This document shows positions 46,822 through 56,800 of a DNA stretch of 64,000 bases, piece after piece (position 1 is the stretch's first letter; the number at the start of each line of letters is the position of its first letter). This DNA comes from Staphylococcus saprophyticus subsp. saprophyticus ATCC 15305 = NCTC 7292. GTDB taxonomy: Bacteria; Bacillota; Bacilli; Staphylococcales; Staphylococcaceae. Location of the stretch: the NCBI RefSeq assembly GCF_000010125.1, contig NC_007350.1, forward strand, positions 558,001-622,000, given 5' to 3'. The notes below the pieces were generated by a model. The model worked only from the letters and a program-made list of their open reading frames with translations. It did not search any database and had not been told where the DNA came from. Position numbers and translations under genes: made by a program.

Positions 46822-47523
46822 ATGATGGATAAGAAACAGTTAAAAATGAGTACATTTAATGATGCATTAGACCAGATTAAAGATGGTATGATTGTTGGTA
46901 TTGGCTCTGGATCAACGATTGAATTGCTTGTCCCAAAAATAGCAGAGAAACTGGAACAAGAACAAATAAAAATCACAGGTGTCTGTACCTCTAATAAAAC
47001 GGCATTTATAGCCAAAGAGTTAGGTATCCATATCATTGATGTGAATGATGTGGATCATATCGATATTGCAATAGATGGCGCAGATGAAATTGATAACGAC
47101 TTAAACTTAATTAAAGGCGGTGGAGGCGCGCTATTTAGAGAAAAAGTAATAGATGCCATGGCCGAAAGATTTGTTGTCTTAGCTGACGATAGTAAATGTG
47201 TAGACTATCTTGGACAAACGTTTAAGTTGCCTGTTGAAGTGGACAAATTTAATTGGTTACTTGTAGCTAAACGAATTAAAGCATATGATGAATTAAAAGT
47301 AACACGTAGAATGGTTGATGATGTGCCATTTATTACAGATAACGGTAATTATATCTTAGATGTTGTATTAAATGAAGGTATCAACGCAGCAGGTATGCAT
47401 GAATTTTTGATTCACCTTATCGGTGTACTAGAAACAGGTTATTTTTTAAATGTTGCAGACCAAGCCATTATTGGTACAACGAATGGAGTAAAGATTAAAA
47501 ATAAAGCATCATTGATAGATTAA
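46822..47523 (+). CDS. rpiA: Ribose-5-phosphate isomerase A
   Basis: A 233-residue RpiA. GIGSGSTIELLVPKI is the phosphate loop, DVDHIDIAIDGADEID and NLIKGGGGALFREKV are the active-site blocks, and LPVEVDKF follows. It interconverts ribose 5-phosphate and ribulose 5-phosphate. AAAGGGGAAGC precedes two adjacent start codons (46822, 46825). Having this gene makes the rpiB-type gene at 1308 redundant for pentose metabolism. Confidence 0.96.
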   Translation: MMDKKQLKMSTFNDALDQIKDGMIVGIGSGSTIELLVPKIAEKLEQEQIKITGVCTSNKTAFIAKELGIHIIDVNDVDHIDIAIDGADEIDNDLNLIKGGGGALFREKVIDAMAERFVVLADDSKCVDYLGQTFKLPVEVDKFNWLLVAKRIKAYDELKVTRRMVDDVPFITDNGNYILDVVLNEGINAAGMHEFLIHLIGVLETGYFLNVADQAIIGTTNGVKIKNKASLID

Positions 47524-47566
47524 AAAAGACATTGTGCTTATTCATTCGAGCACAATGTCTTTTTGT
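47523..47566 (+). terminator. Terminator of rpiA
   Basis: A perfect 16-bp stem AAAAAGACATTGTGCT with its complement at 47549-47564, starting at the stop codon, T-run included in the stem. Confidence 0.9.
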
Positions 47567-47706
47567 ATCGTTTGAAAATATCATATCGCTACATGCTACA
47601 GTAATTAAACAAAAAACAAATACTAAAGCTATCAGTCATGAAACATAGCTTAGCATTGGTTTTTAAAATTCATAAAATCAGTTGAATCATTTTATATTGA
47701 GTATGA

Positions 47707-49122
47707 TTAGCTACGGTGTCCACGTTTACTTTTCAAATCAAAAGGTGAGCGTTCGTAATCAGCATTAGATGAATCAGCTGTATCTAAAGGTTGATTATCT
47801 TGTTGCGTTACATCGTCACTTTCTGAACTCAAATGTCTTGAAGATTCATCACTTTCTTCATCGATTGTTGTACGTGCATCAGATACGACAGATGACTGTC
47901 GATTTGAAGTATAGCGAGAATTTACTTTCACTTCATCTTGGTCTGATTCTGGATGTGCCTTCTCAGTAGATGCTTCTACTGCACTATTCGCACGTGAATC
48001 TGAGTGTTTAGCGTCCACTTTCGTTGAATCATTTGATGAGGGACTTGGTGTATTCTCTGAGATTATATTCGCTCGACTGTCGTCCTCATGTGCAGTATCT
48101 TCTGTCGAATTGTATTGATTATCTTGGTCTGATGCATTTGATTCGTGATGACGATCAGTTGGATCTTCCTTATCTTGAACTTCTGAAGATGTCTCAGCTG
48201 TAGCGGCATTTACATTCGCTGAATGATGCGTTTCGTCGGTTTCTGACACGTTATATTCATCACCAACATCAGTAAGATCTTCATCGGTGTCATTAACGTG
48301 ATCAAGATAATTATTTTCCTCTACTTCGTCTAAATTACGTTTTGTAAAGAAATAAAGGATTGTACGAATAATTAAACTAATTAAAATATAAAGTATAGCA
48401 ACGGCTGCAGTTGATAAGGCGATGACTTTCATAGCAAATACTTCGCCTAATTCTTCATTAAATAAGAATACAAGTCCAAATGACATTGCGAAATGGAATA
48501 AAGTTGCAATGTATATTGTACGGCCTTTCGTTGCACGTATTAATTCCCCAATAATCATTGAAAAAGCAAATGAATATAGGAAACTATATATTGCAAAGTC
48601 AAAACTAAAGGCGATGTTTACATTCCATATTGCATACATAAAACCAACAATAATAGACGCGAAGAACGTGTTCATCTTAGTTTCAACAATATGTTGTAGA
48701 TAAGAACGGAAACCGAGTTCTACTAAAAAAGCCATGACAATTTGTCCTATAATAATAGATGAAATTGAAACAGATAAATCTTTTGTTTGTAAAAGAACAA
48801 AACTATCAGAAAAAATATTAAAGCATACCATAGCTATAATAAAAATAATTAATGGTAAAATAAGCGCTAAAATTGCACGCTCAATCACTTTTAAGCTAAT
48901 AGTCAATTTTAAACTAGCTAATTGAGTACCTCTGTGTGAAAATATAGCAATACAGATAAAAGCTGCTATGAATGGTGCAAGTGTACTCATATCAAAGACG
49001 AAATCTTTAAATGGAACGGAACTCTGTAAATCTTTAAGTATAATAGGTAATGCATAAGCAACAATAAAGAAGATAAAAATCATCATTGCCCATTGAAAAC
49101 CTGGTATACGTTTTGTATTCAT
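47707..49122 (-). CDS. lyrA: LyrA/SpdC, CPBP-family (CAAX-protease-like) membrane protein
   Basis: A 471-residue protein. Residues 1 to about 268 form eight or so membrane helices with the CPBP/Abi region [24 protein letters not shown]; a typical EExxxR motif is altered to VELGFR, so protease activity is doubtful. A tail of about 200 residues rich in D, E, S, T, N and H follows, clearly disordered. It matches staphylococcal LyrA (SpdC), tied to lysostaphin resistance, surface protein display and envelope kinase control. TTGGAGGT precedes the ATG. Next to rpiA as in S. aureus. Confidence 0.93.
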
Positions 49123-49377
49123 TTATGTAACCTCCAATAGGGTTCAAAAAAATCATTTGTACCTAATTATACATATTTATGAGATAGAAATAAATTAAAT
49201 TCCCGATTTATCATTGAAATGTAATAGTTTGAGTTAATCTAACATGAAATTGAAATATTTATTACGAATTTTTAAATTTATAATGATGCGAATTGGGTAA
49301 ATATTATTATAAATTGAATTGAGGAAAATGTAAGCGTATACTTTTAAATGACCGTAAGTATTTAAAGGAGGAGAATT

Positions 49378-50306
49378 ATGTATAAATTAGCACAACGTGA
49401 TCTTTGGACTGGAAGAATTGATAGTGAAACAGATGAATCACAATTTAGGCACTTTCAAACTATAAATTTTCGCAATATTGAAGATGATGACAATGAATCA
49501 CGTCATGGTGTAGGTATACTAGGGTACGCGGTAGATAAAGGTGTTGAATTGAATAAAGGGCGTATTGGTGCAAAAGAAGGCCCGAATGCAATTAAAAAAA
49601 CGTTTGCCAATTTACCAGTTATTAGACAATGTAATGTAATGACTATGGCAACGTTGAACACAATCATGATAGATTAGAAGAAACGCAACAAGAATTTGCG
49701 CATTACGTTGCCAAATCTATAAAAAAACATAATCAAACATTCTTACTTGGTGGTGGTCACGATATTGCATATGCACAATATCTAGGCACGAGAGAGGCAT
49801 ATCCTGACGCTTCTATTGGTGTCATTAATATTGATGCACACTTTGATACACGAGAAGAATCAGGTTCAACATCTGGCACGAGTTTTAGACAAATACTAGA
49901 AGAAGATGAAAACACAGATTATCTTGTATTAGGTATACAACAGGGTGGCAATACTCGAGCACTTTTTGACTATGCAGAAACTAAAGGCATCGGTTATGTT
50001 TATTCAGAAGAATTGCTTCACCAAATTTCTCCTCCAATCAAAGATAAGGTGGAACGTTTTGTACATGATCATGATGTCATCATGTTTACAATATGTATGG
50101 ATGTTATTGACAGCGCGTTTGCACCAGGTGTGAGTGCTAATGGTGTGCTTGGATTATCACCACACATCGTACTTGAATTAGCTAAACGCATCATTCCGAA
50201 TGAAAAAGTCCCAACAATTAGCATTGCTGAAACAAATCCTAAGTATGATGTAGATAACAGAACTGCAAAATTATCAGCTAATTTCTTATATCATTTTATT
50301 CTTTAA
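49378..50306 (+). pseudogene. hutG: Formimidoylglutamase gene hutG with a single-base frameshift
   Basis: The first part (49378-49677) reads MYKLAQRDLWTGRIDSETD... to NKGRIGAKEGPNAIKK and then goes out of frame. The second part is open from 49641 to 50306 and carries the ureohydrolase metal motifs GGGHD, NIDAHFDTR and MDVIDSAFAPG. At about 49639-49643 the sequence reads ATGACTATGG where ATGGACTATGG would keep one frame, so one G seems lost. The repaired protein would be about 309 residues, normal for HutG, which splits formimidoylglutamate to glutamate and formamide. Good GGAGGAG before the ATG. Either a true mutation or a base-call error. Confidence 0.88.
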
Positions 50307-51171
50307 AATTCCAATAGTTAACACATTGTTCGATGAAAGAAAGCACACGTGATGAGTGCTTTCTTTTTTTTAGGTAGTTAATATATATAGAACGACCTAA
50401 CTTAGGTTGAATATCTAAGACATCTAAATCCTTAGCATTAAATGATTGATAATAAACTCTAGGTATCACAGCATATCCCAAACCTCTATGCACAAAGTTC
50501 GTGGCAGCTTCAAATCGATCCGCTTCAATAATGATATTAGGATGCAAGTTCATACGGTTAAAGTAGTCATCTAGATGTTTACGAACTTGGGATCCTTTGG
50601 TTGGCAATATTAATGGCAAGGATGCAATAGAAGTAGTATGTGAATGTGGAAAAGCATTTTTAGGAGTGATCAACACATAGGACTCCTCATAGAGCGGTAT
50701 AGATTCAATATCATCATGCTTCATTTGTTCGTTAGTGAAAGCAACATGATTCTCAAAGTTAACGAGCAATTCAAAAATTTTATTTTGATCATGAATTTCA
50801 GATACAAGGTAAGTTTGATCTGGAAATTGTTTAGCATGTGTCGATAATACTTGAGAAAGCCATTGGTTTGTCGATTCTAAAATAGATATTTTAATTTTAG
50901 GTACATGTCCCATATTGAGATCGTACATTTTTTCGATAGTTTGATGATATTGATGTATCAGTTGTCGTGCGTAATTGTAAAAATGAATGCCTTTTTCAGT
51001 AATTTTAATATCTTTAGTCGTACGCATAAATAGATCATAACCTAGATCAGCTTCCATTTTTTTAATTGTTGTCGTCAGAGAAGGTTGACTAATATGTAAA
51101 AAGTTAGCGGCTTTAGTAAAGCTATTATATTTAACAACAGCAACAAAGTATTCTAATTGTATGATTTTCAT
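50296..51171 (-). CDS. LysR-family regulator of the hut region
   Basis: A 291-residue LysR protein: helix-turn-helix NSFTKAANFLHISQPSLTTTIKKMEADLGYDLFMRT at the N-terminus, then a substrate-binding co-inducer domain. It is divergent from hutU-hutI and its 3' end overlaps that of hutG by 11 bases. Control of the hut genes is likely by position; an ATAG-N7-CTAT (T-N11-A) box lies 28 bases before its start. Histidine, urocanate or another intermediate could be the co-inducer. AAAGGAGC precedes the ATG. Confidence 0.86.
   Translation of the reverse strand: MKIIQLEYFVAVVKYNSFTKAANFLHISQPSLTTTIKKMEADLGYDLFMRTTKDIKITEKGIHFYNYARQLIHQYHQTIEKMYDLNMGHVPKIKISILESTNQWLSQVLSTHAKQFPDQTYLVSEIHDQNKIFELLVNFENHVAFTNEQMKHDDIESIPLYEESYVLITPKNAFPHSHTTSIASLPLILPTKGSQVRKHLDDYFNRMNLHPNIIIEADRFEAATNFVHRGLGYAVIPRVYYQSFNAKDLDVLDIQPKLGRSIYINYLKKRKHSSRVLSFIEQCVNYWNFKE
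50338..50371 (+). terminator. hutG terminator embedded antisense in the LysR gene
   Basis: AGAAAGCAC / GTGCTTTCT with a 9-base loop and an eight-T run, 32 bases after the hutG stop, inside the last codons of the LysR gene on the other strand. Confidence 0.82.
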
Positions 51172-51198
51172 AAGGAAAGCTCCTTTAATTAGTTATTT

Positions 51199-51213
51199 AT
51201 AGTTTAAAGCTAT
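51199..51213. promoter_or_regulatory. LysR-type box between the regulator and hutU
   Basis: ATAG-TTTAAAG-CTAT, a T-N11-A dyad typical of LysR binding sites, next to the regulator start. Confidence 0.5.
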
Positions 51214-51319
51214 CAATAATTAGTTTATTTATATTGGTAGTCTATATAATAACACATTATACTGGTTCATATAGAGAAAGGTGTGCTTTTGTGTAAGTAT
51301 CGTGCTTACATTGCTTATT

Positions 51320-51347
51320 ACCATACCATTTGTACTATGGTTTTTTT
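51320..51347 (+). terminator. Weak terminator-like hairpin in the hutU leader
   Basis: ACCATA pairs with TATGGT (loop of 10) directly before a seven-T run, 52 bases ahead of the hutU start. It could attenuate the operon. Confidence 0.4.
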
Positions 51348-51398
51348 AGTTATTGTTAAACAAAGGATATGTTTATTAAAAACAAGGAGTGATTTTTC

Positions 51399-53060
51399 AT
51401 GAGAAAAATAGAAGCAAAAAGAGGGTTAGACATTGAATGTAAAGGTTGGGAACAAGAAGCGGTACTGAGAATGTTATATAACAACCTTGACCCGGAAGTA
51501 GCTGAACGCCCTGAAGACTTAGTTGTTTATGGAGGTATAGGTAAAGCTGCACGTAATTGGGAAGCATTTGAAGCCATTGAAGATACATTACGTTCATTAG
51601 AAGCAGATGAAACAATGTTAGTGCAGTCTGGTAAACCCGTTGCTGTATTTAAAACACATGAAGAAGCGCCACGTGTATTAATATCTAATTCAGTATTAGT
51701 TCCAGAATGGGCAAATTGGGATCATTTCAATGAATTAGATAAAAAAGGTTTAATGATGTATGGTCAAATGACAGCTGGTAGTTGGATCTATATTGGTTCA
51801 CAAGGTATTGTTCAAGGTACTTATGAAACATTTGGAGAACTTGCGAATCAACATTTTAATGGCAAATTAAATGGCACGGTCACTTTGACAGCTGGTCTAG
51901 GCGGTATGGGTGGTGCGCAACCACTAGCCGTTACAATGAACGGTGGCGTTGTTATCGGCGTAGACGTCGATGAAACACGCATAGATAAACGTATTGAGAC
52001 GCGTTATTGTGACGTTAAAACACACGACTTAGACGAAGCGTTACGTTTAGCTGATGAAGCTCGTGAAAAGGGTGAACCATTATCAATTGGTTTAGTCGGT
52101 AATGCGGTTGACACACATAAAGCAATCTTAGATAAAGGTTTTAAAATTGATATTGTGACAGACCAAACAAGTGCACATGATCCGCTAAATGGTTATGTAC
52201 CTCAAGGGTATTCATTAGAAGAAGCGAAAGCAATACGCCAAAAAGATCCGAAACAATATGTTAAAGAAGCACAAACTTCTATGAGAAAACATGTAGAACT
52301 CATGCTTGAATTTCAAAAAAATGGTGCTGTTGCATTTGATTATGGTAATAATATCAGACAGGTTGCATTTAATGATGGATTAGAAAATGCATTTGATTTC
52401 CCTGGATTTGTGCCTGCTTATATTCGTCCATTGTTCTGTGAAGGTAAAGGCCCATTCCGTTTTGCAGCATTAAGTGGAAATCCGAAAGATATTGAGCGTG
52501 CAGATGAAGAAATGAGAAAGATTTTCCCAGATAATGAAAAATTAATTCGTTGGTTAGATTTAGCGCAAGAAAAAATCGCCTTCCAAGGTTTACCGTCACG
52601 TATTGCGTGGTTAGGTTATGAAGAGCGTGCGAAAATGGGCTTAGCATTGAATAAATTAGTAAGAGATGGTGAAATTTCTGCACCAATTGTCATTGGTCGT
52701 GATCATCTTGATTCTGGTTCTGTCGCTAGTCCAAACCGTGAAACTGAAGGTATGAAAGATGGTTCTGATGCTGTTGGCGATTGGGCAATCTTAAACGCAT
52801 TAATTAATACAGCAGCAGGCGGTTCATGGATTTCATTCCACCATGGCGGCGGCGTTGGTATGGGTTACTCTTTACATGCAGGTATGGTTGTTGTAGCAGA
52901 TGGATCAGAACGTGCTGATAGAAGATTAGGACGTGTATTAACGACAGATCCGGGTATGGGTGTTGTGAGACATGCGGATGCTGGATATGAATCTGCGATT
53001 AAAGTTGCAAAAGAAAAAGGTATCAAAATCCCAATGATTACAGGTAAAGGAGACAAATAA
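51399..53060 (+). CDS. hutU: Urocanate hydratase
   Basis: A 553-residue urocanase using tightly bound NAD+ to turn urocanate into imidazolonepropionate. Near the start [19 protein letters not shown], then [59 protein letters not shown], and late [16 protein letters not shown] are all hallmarks. AAGGAGTG precedes the ATG. The stop shares a base with the hutI start. hutH, needed for the first step, is not in the window. Confidence 0.97.
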   Translation: MRKIEAKRGLDIECKGWEQEAVLRMLYNNLDPEVAERPEDLVVYGGIGKAARNWEAFEAIEDTLRSLEADETMLVQSGKPVAVFKTHEEAPRVLISNSVLVPEWANWDHFNELDKKGLMMYGQMTAGSWIYIGSQGIVQGTYETFGELANQHFNGKLNGTVTLTAGLGGMGGAQPLAVTMNGGVVIGVDVDETRIDKRIETRYCDVKTHDLDEALRLADEAREKGEPLSIGLVGNAVDTHKAILDKGFKIDIVTDQTSAHDPLNGYVPQGYSLEEAKAIRQKDPKQYVKEAQTSMRKHVELMLEFQKNGAVAFDYGNNIRQVAFNDGLENAFDFPGFVPAYIRPLFCEGKGPFRFAALSGNPKDIERADEEMRKIFPDNEKLIRWLDLAQEKIAFQGLPSRIAWLGYEERAKMGLALNKLVRDGEISAPIVIGRDHLDSGSVASPNRETEGMKDGSDAVGDWAILNALINTAAGGSWISFHHGGGVGMGYSLHAGMVVVADGSERADRRLGRVLTTDPGMGVVRHADAGYESAIKVAKEKGIKIPMITGKGDK

Positions 53061-54298
53061 TGAACGATTTAATTATTCAAAACATTAAAGAACTAATTTT
53101 ACCAAAATCTACTGAACGTCCATTAAAAGGAAAAGAGTTAGGCGAACTTAACATTACTGAAAATGGAACGGTTGTCGTTAAAAACGGCAAAATTGTCTAC
53201 GCAGGAGAGCACTCAGATGCCTATGAAGCAACTGAAACAATTGATGCAACAGATAAAGTGGTTTCACCAGCTTTGGTTGAAGCACATACACATCTTGTTC
53301 ATGGTGGTTCACGTGAACATGAAATGTCACTTAAAAGACAAGGTGTTTCTTATTTAGAAATTCTTGAACAAGGTGGCGGCATTTTATCTACAGTTGAAGC
53401 TACACGTAAAGCTACTGAAGAAGCATTATTTAAAAAGGCAGAAAAGAATTTGTTGACGATGATGGAACATGGCGTTTTAGCTGTTGAGAGTAAAAGTGGC
53501 TATGGTCTAGATAAAGAAAATGAACTAAAACAATTACGTGTATCTAATCGTTTGGCTGAAAAATATAACTTAGACATGAAACACACATTCCTTGGTCCGC
53601 ATGCCGTACCTAAAGATGCTGAGTCTAATCAAGATTTTCTTCAAGAGATGATTGATTTATTACCAGAAGTTAAGGCGTATGCTGATTTTGCAGATATATT
53701 CTGTGAAACTGGTGTGTTTACGGTTGAAGAATCGAAAAAATATATGGAAGCGGCAAAAGCATTAGGTTTTGATGTGAAAATCCATGCAGATGAAATTGAT
53801 CCATTGGGGGGGTTAGAGTTAGCTATCGACGAAAATGCAATCTCTGCAGATCATCTTGTAGCATCAAGTACAGAAGGTAAAGAAAAACTAAAAAATAGTG
53901 ACACTGTCGCGGTGTTATTGCCTGGTACGACTTTCTATTTAGGCAAGGAATCTTATGCAGATGCGCGAGGTATGTTAGACAATGATGGCGCAATCGCGAT
54001 TGCGACAGATTTTAACCCAGGTAGTTGTGTCACAAACAACTTACAACTTGTGATGTCGATTGCTGCCTTGAAATTGAAATTATCTCCAAATGAAATTTGG
54101 AACGCAGTGACTGTTAATGCGGCTAAAGCCATTGACATTGATGCTGGTACCATTAATCAAGGAGATAAAGCTAATATTGTTATTTGGGATGCGCCTAACC
54201 ATGAATATATTCCATATCACTATGGTATTAACCACGCTGAAAAAGTCATTAAAGATGGTAAAGTGTTGATTGATAATCGTATCAAATTAGAACAATAA
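53060..54298 (+). CDS. hutI: Imidazolonepropionase
   Basis: A 412-residue amidohydrolase-superfamily enzyme opening imidazolonepropionate to formimidoylglutamate. Metal-binding [43 protein letters not shown] and ATDFNPGSC match HutI. Its ATG overlaps the hutU stop (TAATG) with a GGAGA site inside hutU. Its product would feed hutG, which is broken in this sequence. Confidence 0.97.
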   Translation: MNDLIIQNIKELILPKSTERPLKGKELGELNITENGTVVVKNGKIVYAGEHSDAYEATETIDATDKVVSPALVEAHTHLVHGGSREHEMSLKRQGVSYLEILEQGGGILSTVEATRKATEEALFKKAEKNLLTMMEHGVLAVESKSGYGLDKENELKQLRVSNRLAEKYNLDMKHTFLGPHAVPKDAESNQDFLQEMIDLLPEVKAYADFADIFCETGVFTVEESKKYMEAAKALGFDVKIHADEIDPLGGLELAIDENAISADHLVASSTEGKEKLKNSDTVAVLLPGTTFYLGKESYADARGMLDNDGAIAIATDFNPGSCVTNNLQLVMSIAALKLKLSPNEIWNAVTVNAAKAIDIDAGTINQGDKANIVIWDAPNHEYIPYHYGINHAEKVIKDGKVLIDNRIKLEQ

Positions 54299-54309
54299 TT
54301 TGAATAGTT

Positions 54310-54341
54310 AAAGCTGAGTCAAATTGACTTGGCTTTTTTTG
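54310..54341 (+). terminator. Terminator of hutU-hutI
   Basis: AAGCTGAGTCA pairs with TGACTTGGCTT (wobbles), followed by an eight-T run. Confidence 0.85.
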
Positions 54342-54416
54342 TATTATTTTAGGCAGAGTTGATTAAATATTTCGACAATTATGATACCATATGGTTAAAG
54401 CAATTTGGAGGTGACA

Positions 54417-55595
54417 ATGAATGTGCGTCACATAAGTTATTTTAATCAGTGGCACGGGGCATTAGTCACCAATATGCTTGCAGGTGTTTTGTTGGCACTC
54501 GCGTTACTACCCGGTGCAATTGCTTTTTCCTTTATTGCAGGTGTAAGTCCAACCATAGGTATGCTAAGTACTGGACTTATGATGTTAGTTATAAGTTTGA
54601 CCGGCAATCGAACATTAATGGTGTCAGCACCAAGTAGTGGTGTTTCTTTAGTTGTCGCACCGCTTATGTCTAGCCACGGTATGCCCGCTGTAATATTGGC
54701 TACGTTAATTATGGGAATAATACAAATTTTGATGGGTATTTGCCGAATCAATAAATTATTAGATTATATTCCCACAGGTGTTGTTATAGGTTTTATGAAT
54801 GCATTAGGTGTATTGTTATTTACATCGCAACTAAAAAATATACTAAATATTTCAAATGCGACCTATGTCATAGCGGTGGCATCTTTTTTAATTATTTGGT
54901 TAGCACAAAGATATATCAGATTTATGCCGGCACCATTGATTGCGATTATTATTTTAACGATATGTGCATGGTGGCTTAAACCAGATATTGTCTATGTACA
55001 CCATTTAGCATCATTGCATATTCATGTACCGATGCTGTCATTTCCAGATGCAATGTATGATATGCATATCGTTGGTATTTCAAGCATGTATGGAGTGACA
55101 ATGGCAATTGTTGCTGTTGTACAAACGACATTAACAGCGCGGATGATGGATGCAGTTACTGCCACTAAAAGTGATAAAAATAAAGAAACGATAGGGCAAG
55201 GTGTTGCCAATACAATTGTCGCTTTATTTGGTGGCTATGGTGGTAGCGCACTTGTGGGTCAATCGCGATTTAATGCAACGATGGGAGCTACATCGAGGGT
55301 ATCAACATTGATCACGGGTGCTTTTTTACTCATTAGCTTATTCGTTTTTGGAGATATTATCGGTCAAATACCAATGGCAGTGCTAGCAACTGTATTAATA
55401 ACGATTTCCCTTAATACATTTGATAGGAGAACGATTTCATTTATTAAGGTATCTCCAATAAAGCATGGGGCGATCGTTGTACTTACAATGTTGATTATTT
55501 TAAGTACGAATAACCTAGCGGCCGGGGTTGTGCTTGTTAGTTTACTATACTATTTGATTCAAGGGTTTAATAAAAGGAAAGGACGTGACATATAA
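54417..55595 (+). CDS. SulP-family anion transporter without STAS domain
   Basis: A 392-residue membrane protein of 10-12 helices. It opens with WHGALVTNMLAGVLLALALLPGAIAFSFIAGVSPTIGML, the SulP TM1-TM2 block, and keeps GLMMLVISLTGNRTLMVSAPSSGVSL and GYGGSALVGQSRFNATMGATSR. The usual cytosolic STAS domain of about 120 residues is absent: the protein ends 15 residues after the last helix. TTGGAGGTG precedes ATG 54417; an in-frame ATG 54405 lies before that site. The stop shares a base with the amidohydrolase start, so both act together. Anion unknown. Confidence 0.86.
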   Translation: MNVRHISYFNQWHGALVTNMLAGVLLALALLPGAIAFSFIAGVSPTIGMLSTGLMMLVISLTGNRTLMVSAPSSGVSLVVAPLMSSHGMPAVILATLIMGIIQILMGICRINKLLDYIPTGVVIGFMNALGVLLFTSQLKNILNISNATYVIAVASFLIIWLAQRYIRFMPAPLIAIIILTICAWWLKPDIVYVHHLASLHIHVPMLSFPDAMYDMHIVGISSMYGVTMAIVAVVQTTLTARMMDAVTATKSDKNKETIGQGVANTIVALFGGYGGSALVGQSRFNATMGATSRVSTLITGAFLLISLFVFGDIIGQIPMAVLATVLITISLNTFDRRTISFIKVSPIKHGAIVVLTMLIILSTNNLAAGVVLVSLLYYLIQGFNKRKGRDI

Positions 55596-56719
55596 TGCCA
55601 CAATACGAAGACTACATAAATTGGAGAAGAACATTTCATCAATATCCAGAGCTATCAGATGCAGAATATGAAACAACAAAACGTATCAAACGCATCTTAG
55701 CATCATATGATATTAAAGTTTTAGATTTACCATTAGAAACAGGACTAGTTGCAGAGGTTGGACAAGGTGATCAATTCGTTGCAGTTAGAACAGATATTGA
55801 TGCACTACCAATAGATGAGCAAGTGAAACATGAATTCACTTCGACCAATGAAGGTGCGATGCATGCATGTGGACATGATATTCACATGGCTAGTGTGCTA
55901 GGGGTCGCAGTGAGATTAAAAGAAATAGAAAATCAACTCAACGGACGCGTGCGCATTATTTTTCAAGCTGCAGAAGAATTGGGCTATGGCGCAGTGAAAG
56001 TTGCTAATACAGGTGCAATTGACGGTGCGAAAGCCGTGTTAAGTTATCATAATTATCCAACGTTAGATATTGGAGAATTTGCGGTTAAATCGGGGGTTAT
56101 CACATCTTCTGTAGACCGTTTCGAATTTAAAATTAAAGGTAAAGGTGCGCATGCTGCTAAACCAGAACAAGGTAAAGACCCAATGATTGTATTGGGACAG
56201 TTGATTAATAGTGTTCAGTCTATTGTGAGTAGAAATTTATCAGCATTTGATAATGCAGTTGTTACAATTGGAGAAGTATCATGTGGGAATACATGGAATG
56301 TTATTGCAGACGAAGCCTATGTGCAAGGTACTGTGAGAAGTTTTGATGAAGATAAACGTGTACTGATTGAAGAAAGATTAAGAGCCATTGGAAGCGGACT
56401 TGCTGAAGTATTTGGCGTAGACATTGAAACGTCTTATCACCGCTTGCCCGGTGCTGTGGTTAATGATGAGCAATTAACAAATGATGCAATAGCAATTGCC
56501 AAAGAAGTTGGATACAATGTCAGTGTTATGGATAAACCGTTGACGATTGGCGAAGATTTTTCTGGTTTTTCTAATAAGTATCCAAGTGTATTTGTCTTTA
56601 TTGGTTCTAATAGTGAATATGATTTGCATCATCCAAAATATGACCCAGATGAACGTATTTTAGAAAAAGTACCTGACTATTTTGTTACTTTTGTACAAAA
56701 ATTATTGAATGAAAATTAA
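55595..56719 (+). CDS. M20-family amidohydrolase (hippurate hydrolase / N-acyl amino acid type)
   Basis: A 374-residue M20D metallo-amidohydrolase. RRTFHQYPELSDAEYETT at the start, VRTDIDALPIDE, metal-binding MHACGHDIHMASVLG, FQAAEELGYGA, and the dimerisation-domain segment KGKGAHAAKPEQGKDP are typical. It cleaves an acyl or benzoyl amide of an amino acid. Coupled by TAATG to the SulP transporter, which may import the substrate or export the acid (inference). AAAGGACG lies before the ATG. Confidence 0.91.
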   Translation: MPQYEDYINWRRTFHQYPELSDAEYETTKRIKRILASYDIKVLDLPLETGLVAEVGQGDQFVAVRTDIDALPIDEQVKHEFTSTNEGAMHACGHDIHMASVLGVAVRLKEIENQLNGRVRIIFQAAEELGYGAVKVANTGAIDGAKAVLSYHNYPTLDIGEFAVKSGVITSSVDRFEFKIKGKGAHAAKPEQGKDPMIVLGQLINSVQSIVSRNLSAFDNAVVTIGEVSCGNTWNVIADEAYVQGTVRSFDEDKRVLIEERLRAIGSGLAEVFGVDIETSYHRLPGAVVNDEQLTNDAIAIAKEVGYNVSVMDKPLTIGEDFSGFSNKYPSVFVFIGSNSEYDLHHPKYDPDERILEKVPDYFVTFVQKLLNEN

Positions 56720-56800
56720 GGCAATATACTTAAATTATGTATTAGACAATAGAAATGTTGGGTATTTAATAACTAGTTCATAATTTAAGGAGTGTTCATA

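Noticed and set aside
47707..48340. Tandem-repeat or adhesin gene at the lyrA 3' half
   Set aside because: It is the disordered acidic tail of LyrA/SpdC, continuous with the membrane part.
49945..50306. Separate small genes after the first hutG fragment
   Set aside because: The sequence is the continuous second part of HutG in one frame from 49641; better called one frameshifted gene.
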